64,000 bases of DNA, from contig CAYNMD010000001.1 of assembly GCA_964398485.1 (NCBI GenBank), forward strand, positions 12,623 to 76,622. Reading direction: 5' to 3'. The notes below the pieces were generated by a model that was given only the letters and a program-made list of their open reading frames with translations, was not told where the DNA came from and searched no databases. The position numbers and the translations under genes are program-made. Below are positions 24,556 through 32,246 of the stretch, piece after piece (within the stretch, counting starts at the first letter, position 1; the number at the start of each line of letters is the position of its first letter). Source of the DNA: SSEF01 sp964398485. GTDB taxonomy: Bacteria > Patescibacteriota > Minisyncoccia > Moranbacterales > UBA1568.

Positions 24556-24726
24556 AAAAAAACTGACCAAAAGCCAGTGATGATTTCTCTTATGCTGCTT
24601 GAAAAACCGAAAGCCCTCAATGCGGGAGGATGGGTCTGGATCCCCGTAAATGAGCTTGTCGGAAAAATTCATTTTCCCGGTAAACCAGGTGGGTTCCAAT
24701 TTTCGCCCTCCGTTCTGAAGGCTCTG
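24556..24726 (-). ncRNA. Candidate structured small RNA, about 170 nt
   Basis: No gene fits here, but the minus strand carries a TATAAT promoter at its upstream end and an intrinsic terminator (ACTGGC TTTT GGTCAGT then seven T) at its downstream end. Between them, AGCCTTC can pair with GAGGGCT, and inside that GGAGG with CCTCC. Two small hairpins, CCTGG-TTTA-CCGGG and GGAAAA-TGAAT-TTTTCC, sit in the middle. The rod shape and size resemble 6S RNA, but no sequence signature proves it. Signatures of SRP RNA, tmRNA and RNase P RNA were looked for and not found. Confidence 0.5.
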
Positions 24727-24731
24727 GGGTC

Positions 24732-24758
24732 ATTATAGCACGTTTTTATTTCTGTCAA
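24732..24758 (-). promoter_or_regulatory. Promoter of the candidate small RNA
   Basis: On the minus strand TTGACA (24753-24758), 15-base spacer, TATAAT (24732-24737), both hexamers perfect. The spacing is a little short, but TGC precedes the -10 box. Confidence 0.65.
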
Positions 24759-24828
24759 TAGCCTGATCAAAAAATTTTGATAAATGAGGGGGCGCTCGAT
24801 GCTATACTACAGTTACTCATGCTGCAAC

Positions 24829-25761
24829 ATGGCATTTTTCAAGAACAAACATCACTCAGATCTTTCTATTGGCGTTCTTACCCTTGCTCTTTTGGCAGGT
24901 ATTTCCTTGCCTGAGCTTCTCGCGCCTCTTCAGATATGGAGCACCATCTTGCTACAGATTATTTTTTTTCTCACGAGCCTTCGTATTGAGCTGCGTGGGT
25001 TGTGGCAAGAGTTTCGAGACGTACGCGCGATAGTAGTGGTGACATGCTTCATGTTGGTGATCCTTCCGCTCTTGGCCTATGTCAGTATGCGTCCTTTGGG
25101 GGAGGACTTGGCTCTGGCTCTCTTTCTGTTAGCGGCGATGCCAGTCGGTATGACAACCCCACTTTTAGCGCAGCTTCTGGGGCTGAATGTGTCATTAGCG
25201 TTGGTGTTTACACTCTCAACCTCCCTACTGCTTCCTGTGACGCTCCCGCTCCTCTTTGGGGTAGCGCTTCCCCAATCAGTGGCAATTGATCTCTCACACC
25301 TTTTTGTAACCCTTGTTCAGGTAATTCTCTTCCCGTTTCTTTTGGCACAAATAGTACGACGATTTCTACCAAGTGCAATCGAGCGTGCTTCTGCAACTAT
25401 CAAAAAACTTGGTCTATTCTCTATGTGTCTTCTGATGGCGGGGATTGCAGCACGATATCATGAAGAGCTTGTTGGTCGTTTTTCTCTCGAATATCTTTTT
25501 GGACTCTTGGTGTTGACTGGATTTTTTATTATTGTTCATGTACTGAGTTACTGGCTCCTCTGGTGGCGTAATGTTTCGGATCGAATGACCGTGGTACTGT
25601 CAGTGGTGTATATGAATTTTACTCTGGCTATCTACATCGCCCAGCAGTTTTTCCCCGATCCGGAGATTCTCCTCTATACTATTCTTTCAATTATTCCTTG
25701 GAATATTGGTATGCTCCTGTTTCGCCAAATGCTTGGCAAACAAAAAAATAGCTTTGTGTAA
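24829..25761 (+). CDS. Bile acid:sodium symporter (SBF/BASS) family protein
   Basis: 310 residues, nine to ten membrane helices. The repeated inverted architecture, FLTSLRIELRGLW, LAAMPVGMTTPLLAQLLGLN (the unwound crossover with conserved Gly/Pro) and the C-terminal SIIPWNIGMLLF fit the SBF fold, which moves organic anions with sodium. The substrate cannot be inferred. The ATG at 24829 is preferred because an extended -10 box (TGC TATACT, 24803-24808) lies between it and an in-frame ATG at 24784. The hydrolase gene follows six bases downstream. Confidence 0.7.
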   Translation: MAFFKNKHHSDLSIGVLTLALLAGISLPELLAPLQIWSTILLQIIFFLTSLRIELRGLWQEFRDVRAIVVVTCFMLVILPLLAYVSMRPLGEDLALALFLLAAMPVGMTTPLLAQLLGLNVSLALVFTLSTSLLLPVTLPLLFGVALPQSVAIDLSHLFVTLVQVILFPFLLAQIVRRFLPSAIERASATIKKLGLFSMCLLMAGIAARYHEELVGRFSLEYLFGLLVLTGFFIIVHVLSYWLLWWRNVSDRMTVVLSVVYMNFTLAIYIAQQFFPDPEILLYTILSIIPWNIGMLLFRQMLGKQKNSFV

Positions 25762-25766
25762 TCACT

Positions 25767-26813
25767 ATGACAAAAAAACGAGCACTCACAATTTGTTTCT
25801 TGATGATAATACTCAGTGGAAGAGTAGTACTGATTACTCGTCTCCAGCTGTCCCATTCAACCGATATCATCTTGGAAGAGTCGAGCGATAGAGAGGGTGA
25901 TCAAGAGAGGCTTACAGCGGATCAAAAAATTGAGTCAGTACCACATTCGGTTTCACTCCCAGCATTGATGGAGAAGAATTTTACAGGTAGTGATCTCAAG
26001 CTTGTGTCGGTGCTTGATCGCGGCAGTGCTTATACTCGGTATCGCATGAGCTATACCAGTGGAGCTTTTACTATCTCGGGAATCGCCAATATTCCCCATG
26101 GAGAAGGGCCATTTCCAGTACTCCTCCTCAATCACGGCTATATTGATCCAAAAATTTATACCAACGGTCGGGGTCTAAAGCGAGAACAAGATTATCTCGC
26201 TCGGCGAGGGTACGCTGTTTTTCATTCTGATTATCGCAATCACGCAGAATCGGATGATGATCCGGAGAATGAATTAAATTTTCGTTTGGGGTATACCGAA
26301 GATGTTATTAATTTGGTGTATGCTCTACAGTCGGCAAAATTACCTTTTCTTGATGCCGAGCGAGTGGGCATGTTGGGCCACTCTATGGGTGGTGGGGTGA
26401 CGATCAACACACTGGTTGTGCAGCCAGATTTGGTTGATGCAGCAGTTTTGTTTGCTCCAGTTTCGGCAAACTATGAACGGAACTATGAACGTTGGACAAA
26501 ACGTGAGAGTGAAACGGGCAAGAAAATTATTGAGCGCTATGGTACCCCGGAGACGAATCCAGATTTTTGGCACGGGGTCTCGGCAAAGAATTATTTTGAT
26601 CGCATACAGTCTCCCATTCAAAACCATCATGGTACCAAGGATGATTCGGTTGAGATCAAATGGTCTGATGAGCTAGCTGTTTGGTTGAAAGAGGCAGGTA
26701 AGAGTTTGGATTATCATGTTTACCCAGGTGAGCCACACGAGTTTACCCTAGCATGGCCGACCGTGATGCAGCGGACAGTTGAATTTTTTGATCAACATCT
26801 GAAATCATCTTGA
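25767..26813 (+). CDS. Alpha/beta hydrolase, dipeptidyl-peptidase/S9-like
   Basis: 348 residues. A signal anchor (about residues 6-24) leads to an alpha/beta hydrolase fold: LLLNHGYIDP forms the oxyanion region, GHSMGGG carries the nucleophile Ser, HGTKDDSV the acid, and GEPHEFTL the His. The pattern (long N-terminal strand region, then YAVFHSDYRNH) is that of prolyl-oligopeptidase-like esterases/peptidases. Expected outside the membrane. It stands five bases after the transporter gene and four bases before a PQQ-type dehydrogenase, so the three likely form an operon. Confidence 0.9.
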   Translation: MTKKRALTICFLMIILSGRVVLITRLQLSHSTDIILEESSDREGDQERLTADQKIESVPHSVSLPALMEKNFTGSDLKLVSVLDRGSAYTRYRMSYTSGAFTISGIANIPHGEGPFPVLLLNHGYIDPKIYTNGRGLKREQDYLARRGYAVFHSDYRNHAESDDDPENELNFRLGYTEDVINLVYALQSAKLPFLDAERVGMLGHSMGGGVTINTLVVQPDLVDAAVLFAPVSANYERNYERWTKRESETGKKIIERYGTPETNPDFWHGVSAKNYFDRIQSPIQNHHGTKDDSVEIKWSDELAVWLKEAGKSLDYHVYPGEPHEFTLAWPTVMQRTVEFFDQHLKSS

Positions 26814-26817
26814 AATT

Positions 26818-28020
26818 ATGCAAAGAATTTGGTGGATAATTGGAATTGTATTGACCCTTGTCCTTTTTTGGATTGGTGCTCAATGGTTGGCGCTTTTTGA
26901 AGGGGGTTGGGCGCCTGGTGAAGTTCGTCAAATCTCGCCCCAGTCTCCAAATCCCGTTCCACTTTTAGAAAAACAAACGGCAGTAGAGCGGCGTTTGGTC
27001 ATTGAGGCAGTAGCTACTGGATTGGATACCCCATGGAGTCTCGTTTTTACGGATAGTGACCGTATATTGGTTGCAGAACGTCCCGGGCGGATTCGAGTGG
27101 TGAGCAAAGGAGAACTTAGAGAGAAGCCGCTCTATACTTTTGCTGAGGTTTCTGAAACTGGCGAAGAGGGGCTTATGTCCATGGTGCTTGATCCAAACTA
27201 CAGAGAGAATCGATGGCTCTATGTAGCACTGGCGTATCCAGGAAGCACTGGGCTTTTGGTTCGAGTAATGCGCTTTACTGATAAGGGGGATTCTTTCATT
27301 GAGCCGAAGATTATTCTCGATCAGATTCCAGCCGCCAAGTACCATGCTGGATCGGCTATGATCTTTGGACCAGACGGGAAACTCTATATTACCACTGGTG
27401 ATGCGACAGAAAAAAAATTAGCTCAAGATCTTGGATCGCTAGCAGGTAAAGTGCTTCGGATAAATGCTGATGGGAGTATCCCGAGTGATAATCCGTTCTC
27501 GGGGAGTCTTGTTTGGTCATACGGTCATCGGAATTCACAGGGGATCGCTTGGCATCCGTTGATGGAGAAATTTTATGCAAGTGAACACGGCCCGTCAGTA
27601 TTTGACGGCCCAGCTGGTGGGGATGAGATCAACTTGATAGAAAGGGGTAAGAATTATGGTTGGCCGCTCGTTTCACATGAGAATTCATATGAAGGAACAG
27701 AAGCTCCCCTTATTAGCTTTACACCCGCGGAAGCCCCGGCATCCATGATGGTTTATTCAGGAAGGGGGAATCAAAAATGGCAGGGAAATCTTTTCTTCGG
27801 AGCGCTTCGTGGAGAGGGGATAGTACGTATAGAGCTCGACCAATCTGATCCGAAAAAAATTATTCGTGTCGAGAAATTATCAGAGGTGCGGTTCGGGCGG
27901 ATTCGTGCAATAGTAGAAGCACCTGATGGTTCGATCTATTTCACTACCTCCAATCGTGATGGGCGCGGTAAGCCAGTACATGATGATGATAGAATAATGC
28001 GGATACGATTTGTGGAGTAA
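26818..28020 (+). CDS. PQQ-type sugar dehydrogenase (GSDH family), membrane anchored
   Basis: 400 residues. An N-terminal helix (IWWIIGIVLTLVLFWIGAQW) anchors a six-bladed beta-propeller of the glucose/sorbosone dehydrogenase family. Family words include GLDTPWSLVFTDSDRILVAE, YHAGSAMIFGPDGKLYITTG (catalytic His), VWSYGHRNSQGIAW, EHGP and GGDEINLIERGKNYGWP, and ending RDGRGKPVHDDDRIMRIRF. Typical members oxidise aldoses with PQQ and pass electrons to quinones or cytochromes. No PQQ biosynthesis or respiratory gene is seen here, so cofactor supply would have to be external, or the propeller serves another purpose. Confidence 0.9.
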   Translation: MQRIWWIIGIVLTLVLFWIGAQWLALFEGGWAPGEVRQISPQSPNPVPLLEKQTAVERRLVIEAVATGLDTPWSLVFTDSDRILVAERPGRIRVVSKGELREKPLYTFAEVSETGEEGLMSMVLDPNYRENRWLYVALAYPGSTGLLVRVMRFTDKGDSFIEPKIILDQIPAAKYHAGSAMIFGPDGKLYITTGDATEKKLAQDLGSLAGKVLRINADGSIPSDNPFSGSLVWSYGHRNSQGIAWHPLMEKFYASEHGPSVFDGPAGGDEINLIERGKNYGWPLVSHENSYEGTEAPLISFTPAEAPASMMVYSGRGNQKWQGNLFFGALRGEGIVRIELDQSDPKKIIRVEKLSEVRFGRIRAIVEAPDGSIYFTTSNRDGRGKPVHDDDRIMRIRFVE

Positions 28021-28039
28021 TTTTTTGAAGAACACAACA

Positions 28040-28405
28040 ATGAATGTCAAAGAACTTTTTAAGGTTGCCTCACTACCAGTAATACTTGCTTCACTTTGTT
28101 GTCTCTCACCCCTCATCCTGGTCATGTTGGGACTTTCTACGGTCGGGTTTGCTGCCTCACTTGCAGACTCGTTTTATGGTGAATACAAATGGTATTTTCG
28201 ATTGGTAGGACTCCTGGCTCTTGCGGGGGCGTATTTTGTCTATTTACGCAAACAAGGGGTGTGTACTCTCGATCAGGCCCGACGTGAACGCAACAAAATC
28301 ATTAATCAATTTCTCCTCCTCGTTATCACGGGCATTGTTGGGTATCTTTTCTTTCTTTATGTGGTGGTTCATTATGTGGGGGTGTGGTTCAAAATTTGGG
28401 AGTAA
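28040..28405 (+). CDS. MerT-like small membrane protein
   Basis: 121 residues, three membrane helices. LASLCCLSPLILVMLGLSTV carries the vicinal Cys-Cys pair in the first helix that marks the MerT family of mercuric-ion importers, and YKWYFRLVGLLALAGAYFVY matches helix 2 and 3. No MerA, MerP or MerR gene is nearby, so a general metal-handling or other transport role is as likely as mercury. The ATG at 28040 avoids overlap with the dehydrogenase gene, which ends at 28020. Confidence 0.7.
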   Translation: MNVKELFKVASLPVILASLCCLSPLILVMLGLSTVGFAASLADSFYGEYKWYFRLVGLLALAGAYFVYLRKQGVCTLDQARRERNKIINQFLLLVITGIVGYLFFLYVVVHYVGVWFKIWE

Positions 28406-28418
28406 ATAACTAATTCTC

Positions 28419-28447
28419 TTGACAGATGAGTTAAAAATTGATAGTCT
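28419..28447 (+). promoter_or_regulatory. Promoter of the DEAD-box helicase gene
   Basis: TTGACA (28419-28424), 17-base spacer, TAGTCT (28442-28447). The start is 27 bases downstream of the -10 box. Confidence 0.7.
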
Positions 28448-28474
28448 TCGTATTCAATCATTATCCTATCATTC

Positions 28475-29665
28475 ATGAATTTTCATACGCTTGGTATTCC
28501 ACCGAGCCTTCTCAATATCCTTGATCAGTTCAAGCTTACTGAACCAACCCCGATTCAGGCTCAGGCTATTCCGGTTGCTCTTCAGGGCAAGGACGTGATG
28601 GGTATCGCCCAGACGGGGACAGGAAAGACACTGGCTTTTGGTGTCCCCCTTCTTGCTCAAGTTTTGGCTGATCGAACCAAACAAGGCCTGGTGCTGCTCC
28701 CGACCCGTGAGCTTGCGCTACAGGTTCATGAATCGCTCATGCGTTTTGGAAAACCACTTGGTTTCCGTGCCGCCGTTCTTATTGGTGGAGATAATATGGA
28801 GAAACAGAAGCGCCAACTGCGGGCCAATCCCCATATTCTCATTGCAACCCCAGGTCGTCTCAATGACCATCTGATGCAAAAGACGGTTTCACTCGATCGA
28901 GTAAAAATTCTTGTTCTCGATGAAGCTGACCATATGCTCGATATGGGGTTTGCACCGCAGATTGCTCAGATAGTGAAACATGTACCACGAGAGCGACAGA
29001 CCATGCTTTTTTCGGCTACGATGCCCCAAGAGGTTATCGCACTGGCCACTTCATATATGAAGCTTCCGCTTCGAGTAGAGGTGTCGCCGCCCGGGAAAAC
29101 GGCTGATAAGATTGCTCAGGAAATTTTCTTTGTGCCTCACATGGAGAAGTTGGAACTCTTGGTAAAGCTCTTGAATGAAAATGTGGGGAGTACACTCGTC
29201 TTTACTCGGACCAAGTATATTGCTAAGCGGATAGCACTTTCTCTTCGTAACAAAGGATTTACCTCGGCTGAGATTCACTCTAATCGCTCGCTCTCGCAGC
29301 GGCGCGAAGCTCTTGATGGTTTTAAGACTGGACGTTATCGCGTTTTGGTGGCAACCGATATCGCTGCGCGAGGAATTGATGTTTCCGGTATTGCTCTAGT
29401 TATTAATTATGACCTTCCAGAAAAGCCAGAAGACTATGTTCATCGTATCGGTCGTACCGCGAGAGCTGGTCGTGAAGGGAAGGCTATTTCACTCGCTACT
29501 CCTGATCAGCGCGGTCATGTGAAATCAATTGAGCGTCTGATTAGCATGTCACTCCCTGTTAGTGGAGGACATGATTTGGTGGCTGGTATGAGTGATGCAG
29601 CTGCTATTCGTCGTCCACGATCCAGTCGTCCTCGTGGCTCTCGTCATTTTGGTCGCCGGCGATAG
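28475..29665 (+). CDS. DEAD-box ATP-dependent RNA helicase
   Basis: 396 residues, two RecA-like domains with all motifs in order: Q motif (FKLTEPTPIQAQ), AQTGTGKT (about 45-52), PTRELALQ, TPGRL, LDEADHML, FSATMP, and in the second domain TRTKYIAKRIA, VATDIAARGIDV and HRIGRTARAG. The C-terminal tail is short and Arg/Ser-rich (RRPRSSRPRGSRHFGRRR), typical of RhlE-type helicases that remodel rRNA or mRNA. It has its own promoter. The C39-like peptidase gene starts 23 bases downstream. Confidence 0.96.
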   Translation: MNFHTLGIPPSLLNILDQFKLTEPTPIQAQAIPVALQGKDVMGIAQTGTGKTLAFGVPLLAQVLADRTKQGLVLLPTRELALQVHESLMRFGKPLGFRAAVLIGGDNMEKQKRQLRANPHILIATPGRLNDHLMQKTVSLDRVKILVLDEADHMLDMGFAPQIAQIVKHVPRERQTMLFSATMPQEVIALATSYMKLPLRVEVSPPGKTADKIAQEIFFVPHMEKLELLVKLLNENVGSTLVFTRTKYIAKRIALSLRNKGFTSAEIHSNRSLSQRREALDGFKTGRYRVLVATDIAARGIDVSGIALVINYDLPEKPEDYVHRIGRTARAGREGKAISLATPDQRGHVKSIERLISMSLPVSGGHDLVAGMSDAAAIRRPRSSRPRGSRHFGRRR

Positions 29666-29688
29666 AGTGATCGCTTGGTGTAAGGTGT

Positions 29689-30471
29689 ATGTGGAAATAT
29701 TTCTTTGGAACTCTTTTTTTGGTGGGGTTTTTGGGAGCCTGGTTTTGGTTTGATCAAAAAAGTGACCATGTTCAACCGACGACTTTTGAAAACACCTATT
29801 CTCGTACTACGCCGGAAGAGACTTCGAAAAATGTAGAACCGATACCAGTGTCCCCCGTAGAGCCTCCGAAGCCAATCATCCAAGACATTGCGTATCCCGT
29901 TCCCTTTACCTCACAGGCTCCGACTGGGGAATGGAATTTGAGTGCGTTCCAAGACGGCTGCGAAGAAGCGTCGACCCTTATGGTGTGGATGGCCCGAGAG
30001 AAGAAAACGCTGACATCGGTAGAAGTAAAGGCCGAGCTCTTGGATATGGCTTCATTTCAGACGAAGATCATTGGCCATGGTGTGGATACAGATGTGAGTG
30101 ATACCAATGCGTATCTCTTGAAGGAGTATTTTGGAATTACAGACGGAGAGGTGGTGTATGACTTCATGCTCGATGAGCTCAAAGAAGCAGTGATGAAGGG
30201 CATAGTAATCGTTCCTACTAATGGTCGGGCTTTACATAATCCCAATTTTACGGCGCCCGGACCACTCCAGCACATGCTCGTCATCACGGGTTATGATGTG
30301 ACAACCAAAGAATTTATTACCAATGATCCGGGAACAAGAAAAGGGGACGGATACCGATATCCAGAGCAAGTTTTGTTTGATGCTATTCGTGAATATCCAA
30401 CTGGAAAGCACCTCCCTATCACCACCGAACGTAAAGCAATGATACTGATTCCGTTCACAACGAAGGATTGA
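29689..30471 (+). CDS. C39-like peptidase, membrane anchored
   Basis: 260 residues. A signal anchor (FFGTLFLVGFLGAWFWF) and a Pro/Thr/Glu linker precede a papain-fold C39-like domain from about residue 68: VPFTSQAPTGEW, then FQDGCEEASTLM with the catalytic Cys, HMLVITGYD with the catalytic His, and FITNDPGTR with the Asp/Asn. Such extracytoplasmic domains are frequent in Patescibacteria and probably act on peptides or wall cross-links. The stop codon (30469-30471) is inside the -35 box of the next unit. Confidence 0.88.
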   Translation: MWKYFFGTLFLVGFLGAWFWFDQKSDHVQPTTFENTYSRTTPEETSKNVEPIPVSPVEPPKPIIQDIAYPVPFTSQAPTGEWNLSAFQDGCEEASTLMVWMAREKKTLTSVEVKAELLDMASFQTKIIGHGVDTDVSDTNAYLLKEYFGITDGEVVYDFMLDELKEAVMKGIVIVPTNGRALHNPNFTAPGPLQHMLVITGYDVTTKEFITNDPGTRKGDGYRYPEQVLFDAIREYPTGKHLPITTERKAMILIPFTTKD

Positions 30472-30495
30472 TTTTTTGAGTATTTATGGTAGGGT
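30468..30495 (+). promoter_or_regulatory. Putative promoter of the 30534 gene
   Basis: TTGATT (30468-30473), 16-base spacer, TAGGGT (30490-30495). It overlaps the stop codon of the C39-like gene. Confidence 0.5.
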
Positions 30496-30533
30496 AAGCC
30501 TATCGTTTTCCTGCTTACCATTGGAGGTTTCAC

Positions 30534-30896
30534 ATGGCTACTGAACGGAAGACTTTGTTTTTTGCTGAACCGATTACGACGGAAGCAGCTGAACGAATTG
30601 GTTCCTATCTTGCAGAGCGTCAGATCGCCTGCAACTGGCGTGAAGGTGTTGAAGATACCGAGGGAAAACCTCATCAAGGCTGGGACGGGCTTGATCTCAG
30701 GACAATGCGACTCATCCGGTCGATGCAGCGACAGGACACCCGAGTCCTTGTCGGTTACTGGGAACATGAGGATTCGGGTGGGGCCAGGCTGAAGTCAGCG
30801 AATTTCATCGTGATTACGGCACCTGGTCTCAAACTGCGTCGCTCAGCCAAATACAAGCAGGCTGCTGGGCAGATTCCGAAGCGAACCACTACCTGA
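30534..30896 (+). CDS. GC-leaning solitary gene, hypothetical
   Basis: 120 residues, soluble. TTGGAGG lies seven bases before the ATG. Text such as LFFAEPITTEAAERIGSYLA, CNWREGVEDTEGKPHQGWDG and VLVGYWEHEDSGGARLKSAN suggests a compact alpha/beta domain; the C-terminus is basic (KLRRSAKYKQAAGQIPKR). No family recognised. It has its own promoter and a 9-bp GC-rich terminator and uses more C/G-ending codons than its neighbours. Same style as the other solitary islands listed in the findings. Confidence 0.65.
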   Translation: MATERKTLFFAEPITTEAAERIGSYLAERQIACNWREGVEDTEGKPHQGWDGLDLRTMRLIRSMQRQDTRVLVGYWEHEDSGGARLKSANFIVITAPGLKLRRSAKYKQAAGQIPKRTTT

Positions 30897-30901
30897 ATCT
30901 A

Positions 30902-30944
30902 TGCCGGCCCTTAGGAAACCCTCGGGCCGGCACGATCATTTTTT
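30902..30944 (+). terminator. Intrinsic terminator of the 30534 gene
   Basis: TGCCGGCCC (30902-30910) and GGGCCGGCA (30924-30932) form a perfect 9-bp stem. CGATCATTTTTTG follows. Confidence 0.9.
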
Positions 30945-30967
30945 GAGGAGTATATAATAGAAAGACT

Positions 30968-31711
30968 ATGGCAATAGTTCGATCGAGAAATATTTTTGAC
31001 CCAGCGAGCGAGACAGCGTTTAAGTTGTCACGCTCCAAACTGGAACTCTTCCTCGAGTGTCCGCGGTGTTTTTATATTGATCGCAGGCTGGGCATTGGTC
31101 GGCCGACAGGGCCACCGTTTAATCTCAATAAAGCTGTGGATACACTCCTCAAGAAGGAATTTGATATTCATCGATCAGCGGGGACGCAGCATCCTCTCTT
31201 AGAAAAGTATGACGTTGATGTGCGGCCAGTGTCTCATGAAGAGCTCGATATTTGGCGGGAGAATTTTCAGGGTGTGCAATATCACCACCAGCCAACACAT
31301 TTAATCATTACCGGTGCAATCGATGACCTCTGGATCAATTCTCGTGAGGAATATATCGTCGTAGATTACAAAGCAACCAGTAAGGATGAAGTAATTGATA
31401 AGCTCAATGATACTTGGCACCATCAGTATCGTCGTCAGATGGAAATCTATCAGTGGCTCCTCCGAGCAAATGGCTATCGTGTTTCGCCAACTGGGTATTT
31501 TGTCTACTGTAATGCAGGCACAGATAAAACGGCTTTTGATGGGAAACTTGAATTCGATGTTCGTCTTATTGCTTATGAAGGGAATGATGATTGGGTGGAA
31601 GGGGTTATTTATCGAGCCAAAGAGTGTCTGATGGGAAGTGCTTTGCCTCAAGCCTCGCCTAATTGTGACTACTGTACTTTTGCTGAAGCGAGGGCAAGAG
31701 TTGAAAGGTGA
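30968..31711 (+). CDS. PD-(D/E)XK nuclease, Cas4/RecB-like, with four cysteines
   Basis: 247 residues. LSRSKLELFLECPRCFYID is the RecB-family N-terminal motif with Cys-x2-Cys. GAIDDLWINSREEYIVVDYK contains the catalytic Asp...(D)xK, and QMEIYQWLLRANGY is the QxxxY motif of the Cas4/AddB type. CDYCTF supplies two more cysteines at the C-terminus. Four such cysteines bind a 4Fe-4S cluster in AddB and Cas4. Likely a DNA exonuclease or end-processing enzyme. No CRISPR array or helicase partner is present. It lies between two solitary islands, 24 bases after a terminator. TATAAT-like text (TATATAATAG) 14 bases before the ATG may be its promoter. Confidence 0.85.
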   Translation: MAIVRSRNIFDPASETAFKLSRSKLELFLECPRCFYIDRRLGIGRPTGPPFNLNKAVDTLLKKEFDIHRSAGTQHPLLEKYDVDVRPVSHEELDIWRENFQGVQYHHQPTHLIITGAIDDLWINSREEYIVVDYKATSKDEVIDKLNDTWHHQYRRQMEIYQWLLRANGYRVSPTGYFVYCNAGTDKTAFDGKLEFDVRLIAYEGNDDWVEGVIYRAKECLMGSALPQASPNCDYCTFAEARARVER

Positions 31712-31712
31712 T

Positions 31713-31750
31713 AAAAAAAGCGCCGCGAGCCTGTTGGCTCTTGGTGCTTG
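31713..31750 (-). terminator. Intrinsic terminator of the 31780 gene
   Basis: AAGCGCC-GC-GAGCC, a TGTT loop and GGCTC-TT-GGTGCTT form an imperfect stem (31719-31750). On the minus strand it is followed by seven T. It begins two bases after the stop of the convergent nuclease gene. Confidence 0.8.
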
Positions 31751-31779
31751 AGGTGGTCTGAATGATGGTTTCCAACAGA

Positions 31780-32160
31780 TCAGATAAGTGCTGGTTGTTT
31801 CTGCTTCAGGCTTTTTCGTCTAGGACGTTGGGTAGGTGGAGTAGTTGCTTTTAGCAGCTGAGCGAGTGCGGGGGTTATCGGCCAACCGGAGCTGTTGTTA
31901 ACTGAATCTATCTGGAGGTGTTCTCTGGCTGCTTCCAGCAGAAGGCCAGGCTTCACACTTGGATGTTGCCGGAGTCTACCACATTCTGCTTTCACTGTAC
32001 GGAAGTTCGTACTCAAGCTTCCATCGTAATTTGCGATCAGTATTGAAATTGCTCCGCCTAAAGCAAAACCTTTTCGGCGTTCCAGGATAGTTTTCTGCTG
32101 GAACAAAATGAGGGCTTGCAGTGCGATCACACGAACAGCATTAGCGCTGAGATGGGCCAT
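31780..32160 (-). CDS. Solitary gene, hypothetical basic protein
   Basis: 126 residues. CAGGAGGTAGGCA directly precedes the ATG at 32160. The N-terminal half is helical and mildly hydrophobic (VIALQALILFQQKTILERRK, GGAISILIANY) without a clear membrane span; the C-terminus is strongly basic (PTQRPRRKSLKQKQPALI), suggesting nucleic-acid contact. No family recognised. It has a near-consensus promoter on the minus strand and a terminator, and it uses more balanced codons than the AT-rich host genes. Reads divergently from the UvrC-like gene. Confidence 0.65.
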   Translation of the reverse strand: MAHLSANAVRVIALQALILFQQKTILERRKGFALGGAISILIANYDGSLSTNFRTVKAECGRLRQHPSVKPGLLLEAAREHLQIDSVNNSSGWPITPALAQLLKATTPPTQRPRRKSLKQKQPALI

Positions 32161-32197
32161 TGCCTACCTCCTGTAGTTTGGAAATTTACTGATTGAT

Positions 32198-32226
32198 ATT
32201 ATATACACTTTACATTTATTAGTCAA
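32198..32226 (-). promoter_or_regulatory. Near-consensus promoter of the 31780 gene
   Basis: On the minus strand TTGACT (32221-32226), 17-base spacer, TATAAT (32198-32203). It overlaps the plus-strand promoter at 32209-32237 by 18 bases. Confidence 0.85.
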
Positions 32227-32237
32227 GATGTTAGAAT
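32209..32237 (+). promoter_or_regulatory. Putative promoter of the UvrC-like gene
   Basis: TTTACA (32209-32214), 17-base spacer, TAGAAT (32232-32237). The ATG at 32247 is nine bases after the -10 box, implying a leaderless message. Confidence 0.55.
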
Positions 32238-32246
32238 GGAGCGCGT

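Noticed and set aside
24556..24726. SRP RNA, tmRNA or RNase P RNA
   Set aside because: The conserved GGAAG-type SRP tip, the tmRNA tRNA-like ends and the RNase P core sequences are not present.
28040..28405. Mercury resistance operon
   Set aside because: MerT-like protein only; no MerR, MerP or MerA gene in the neighbourhood.
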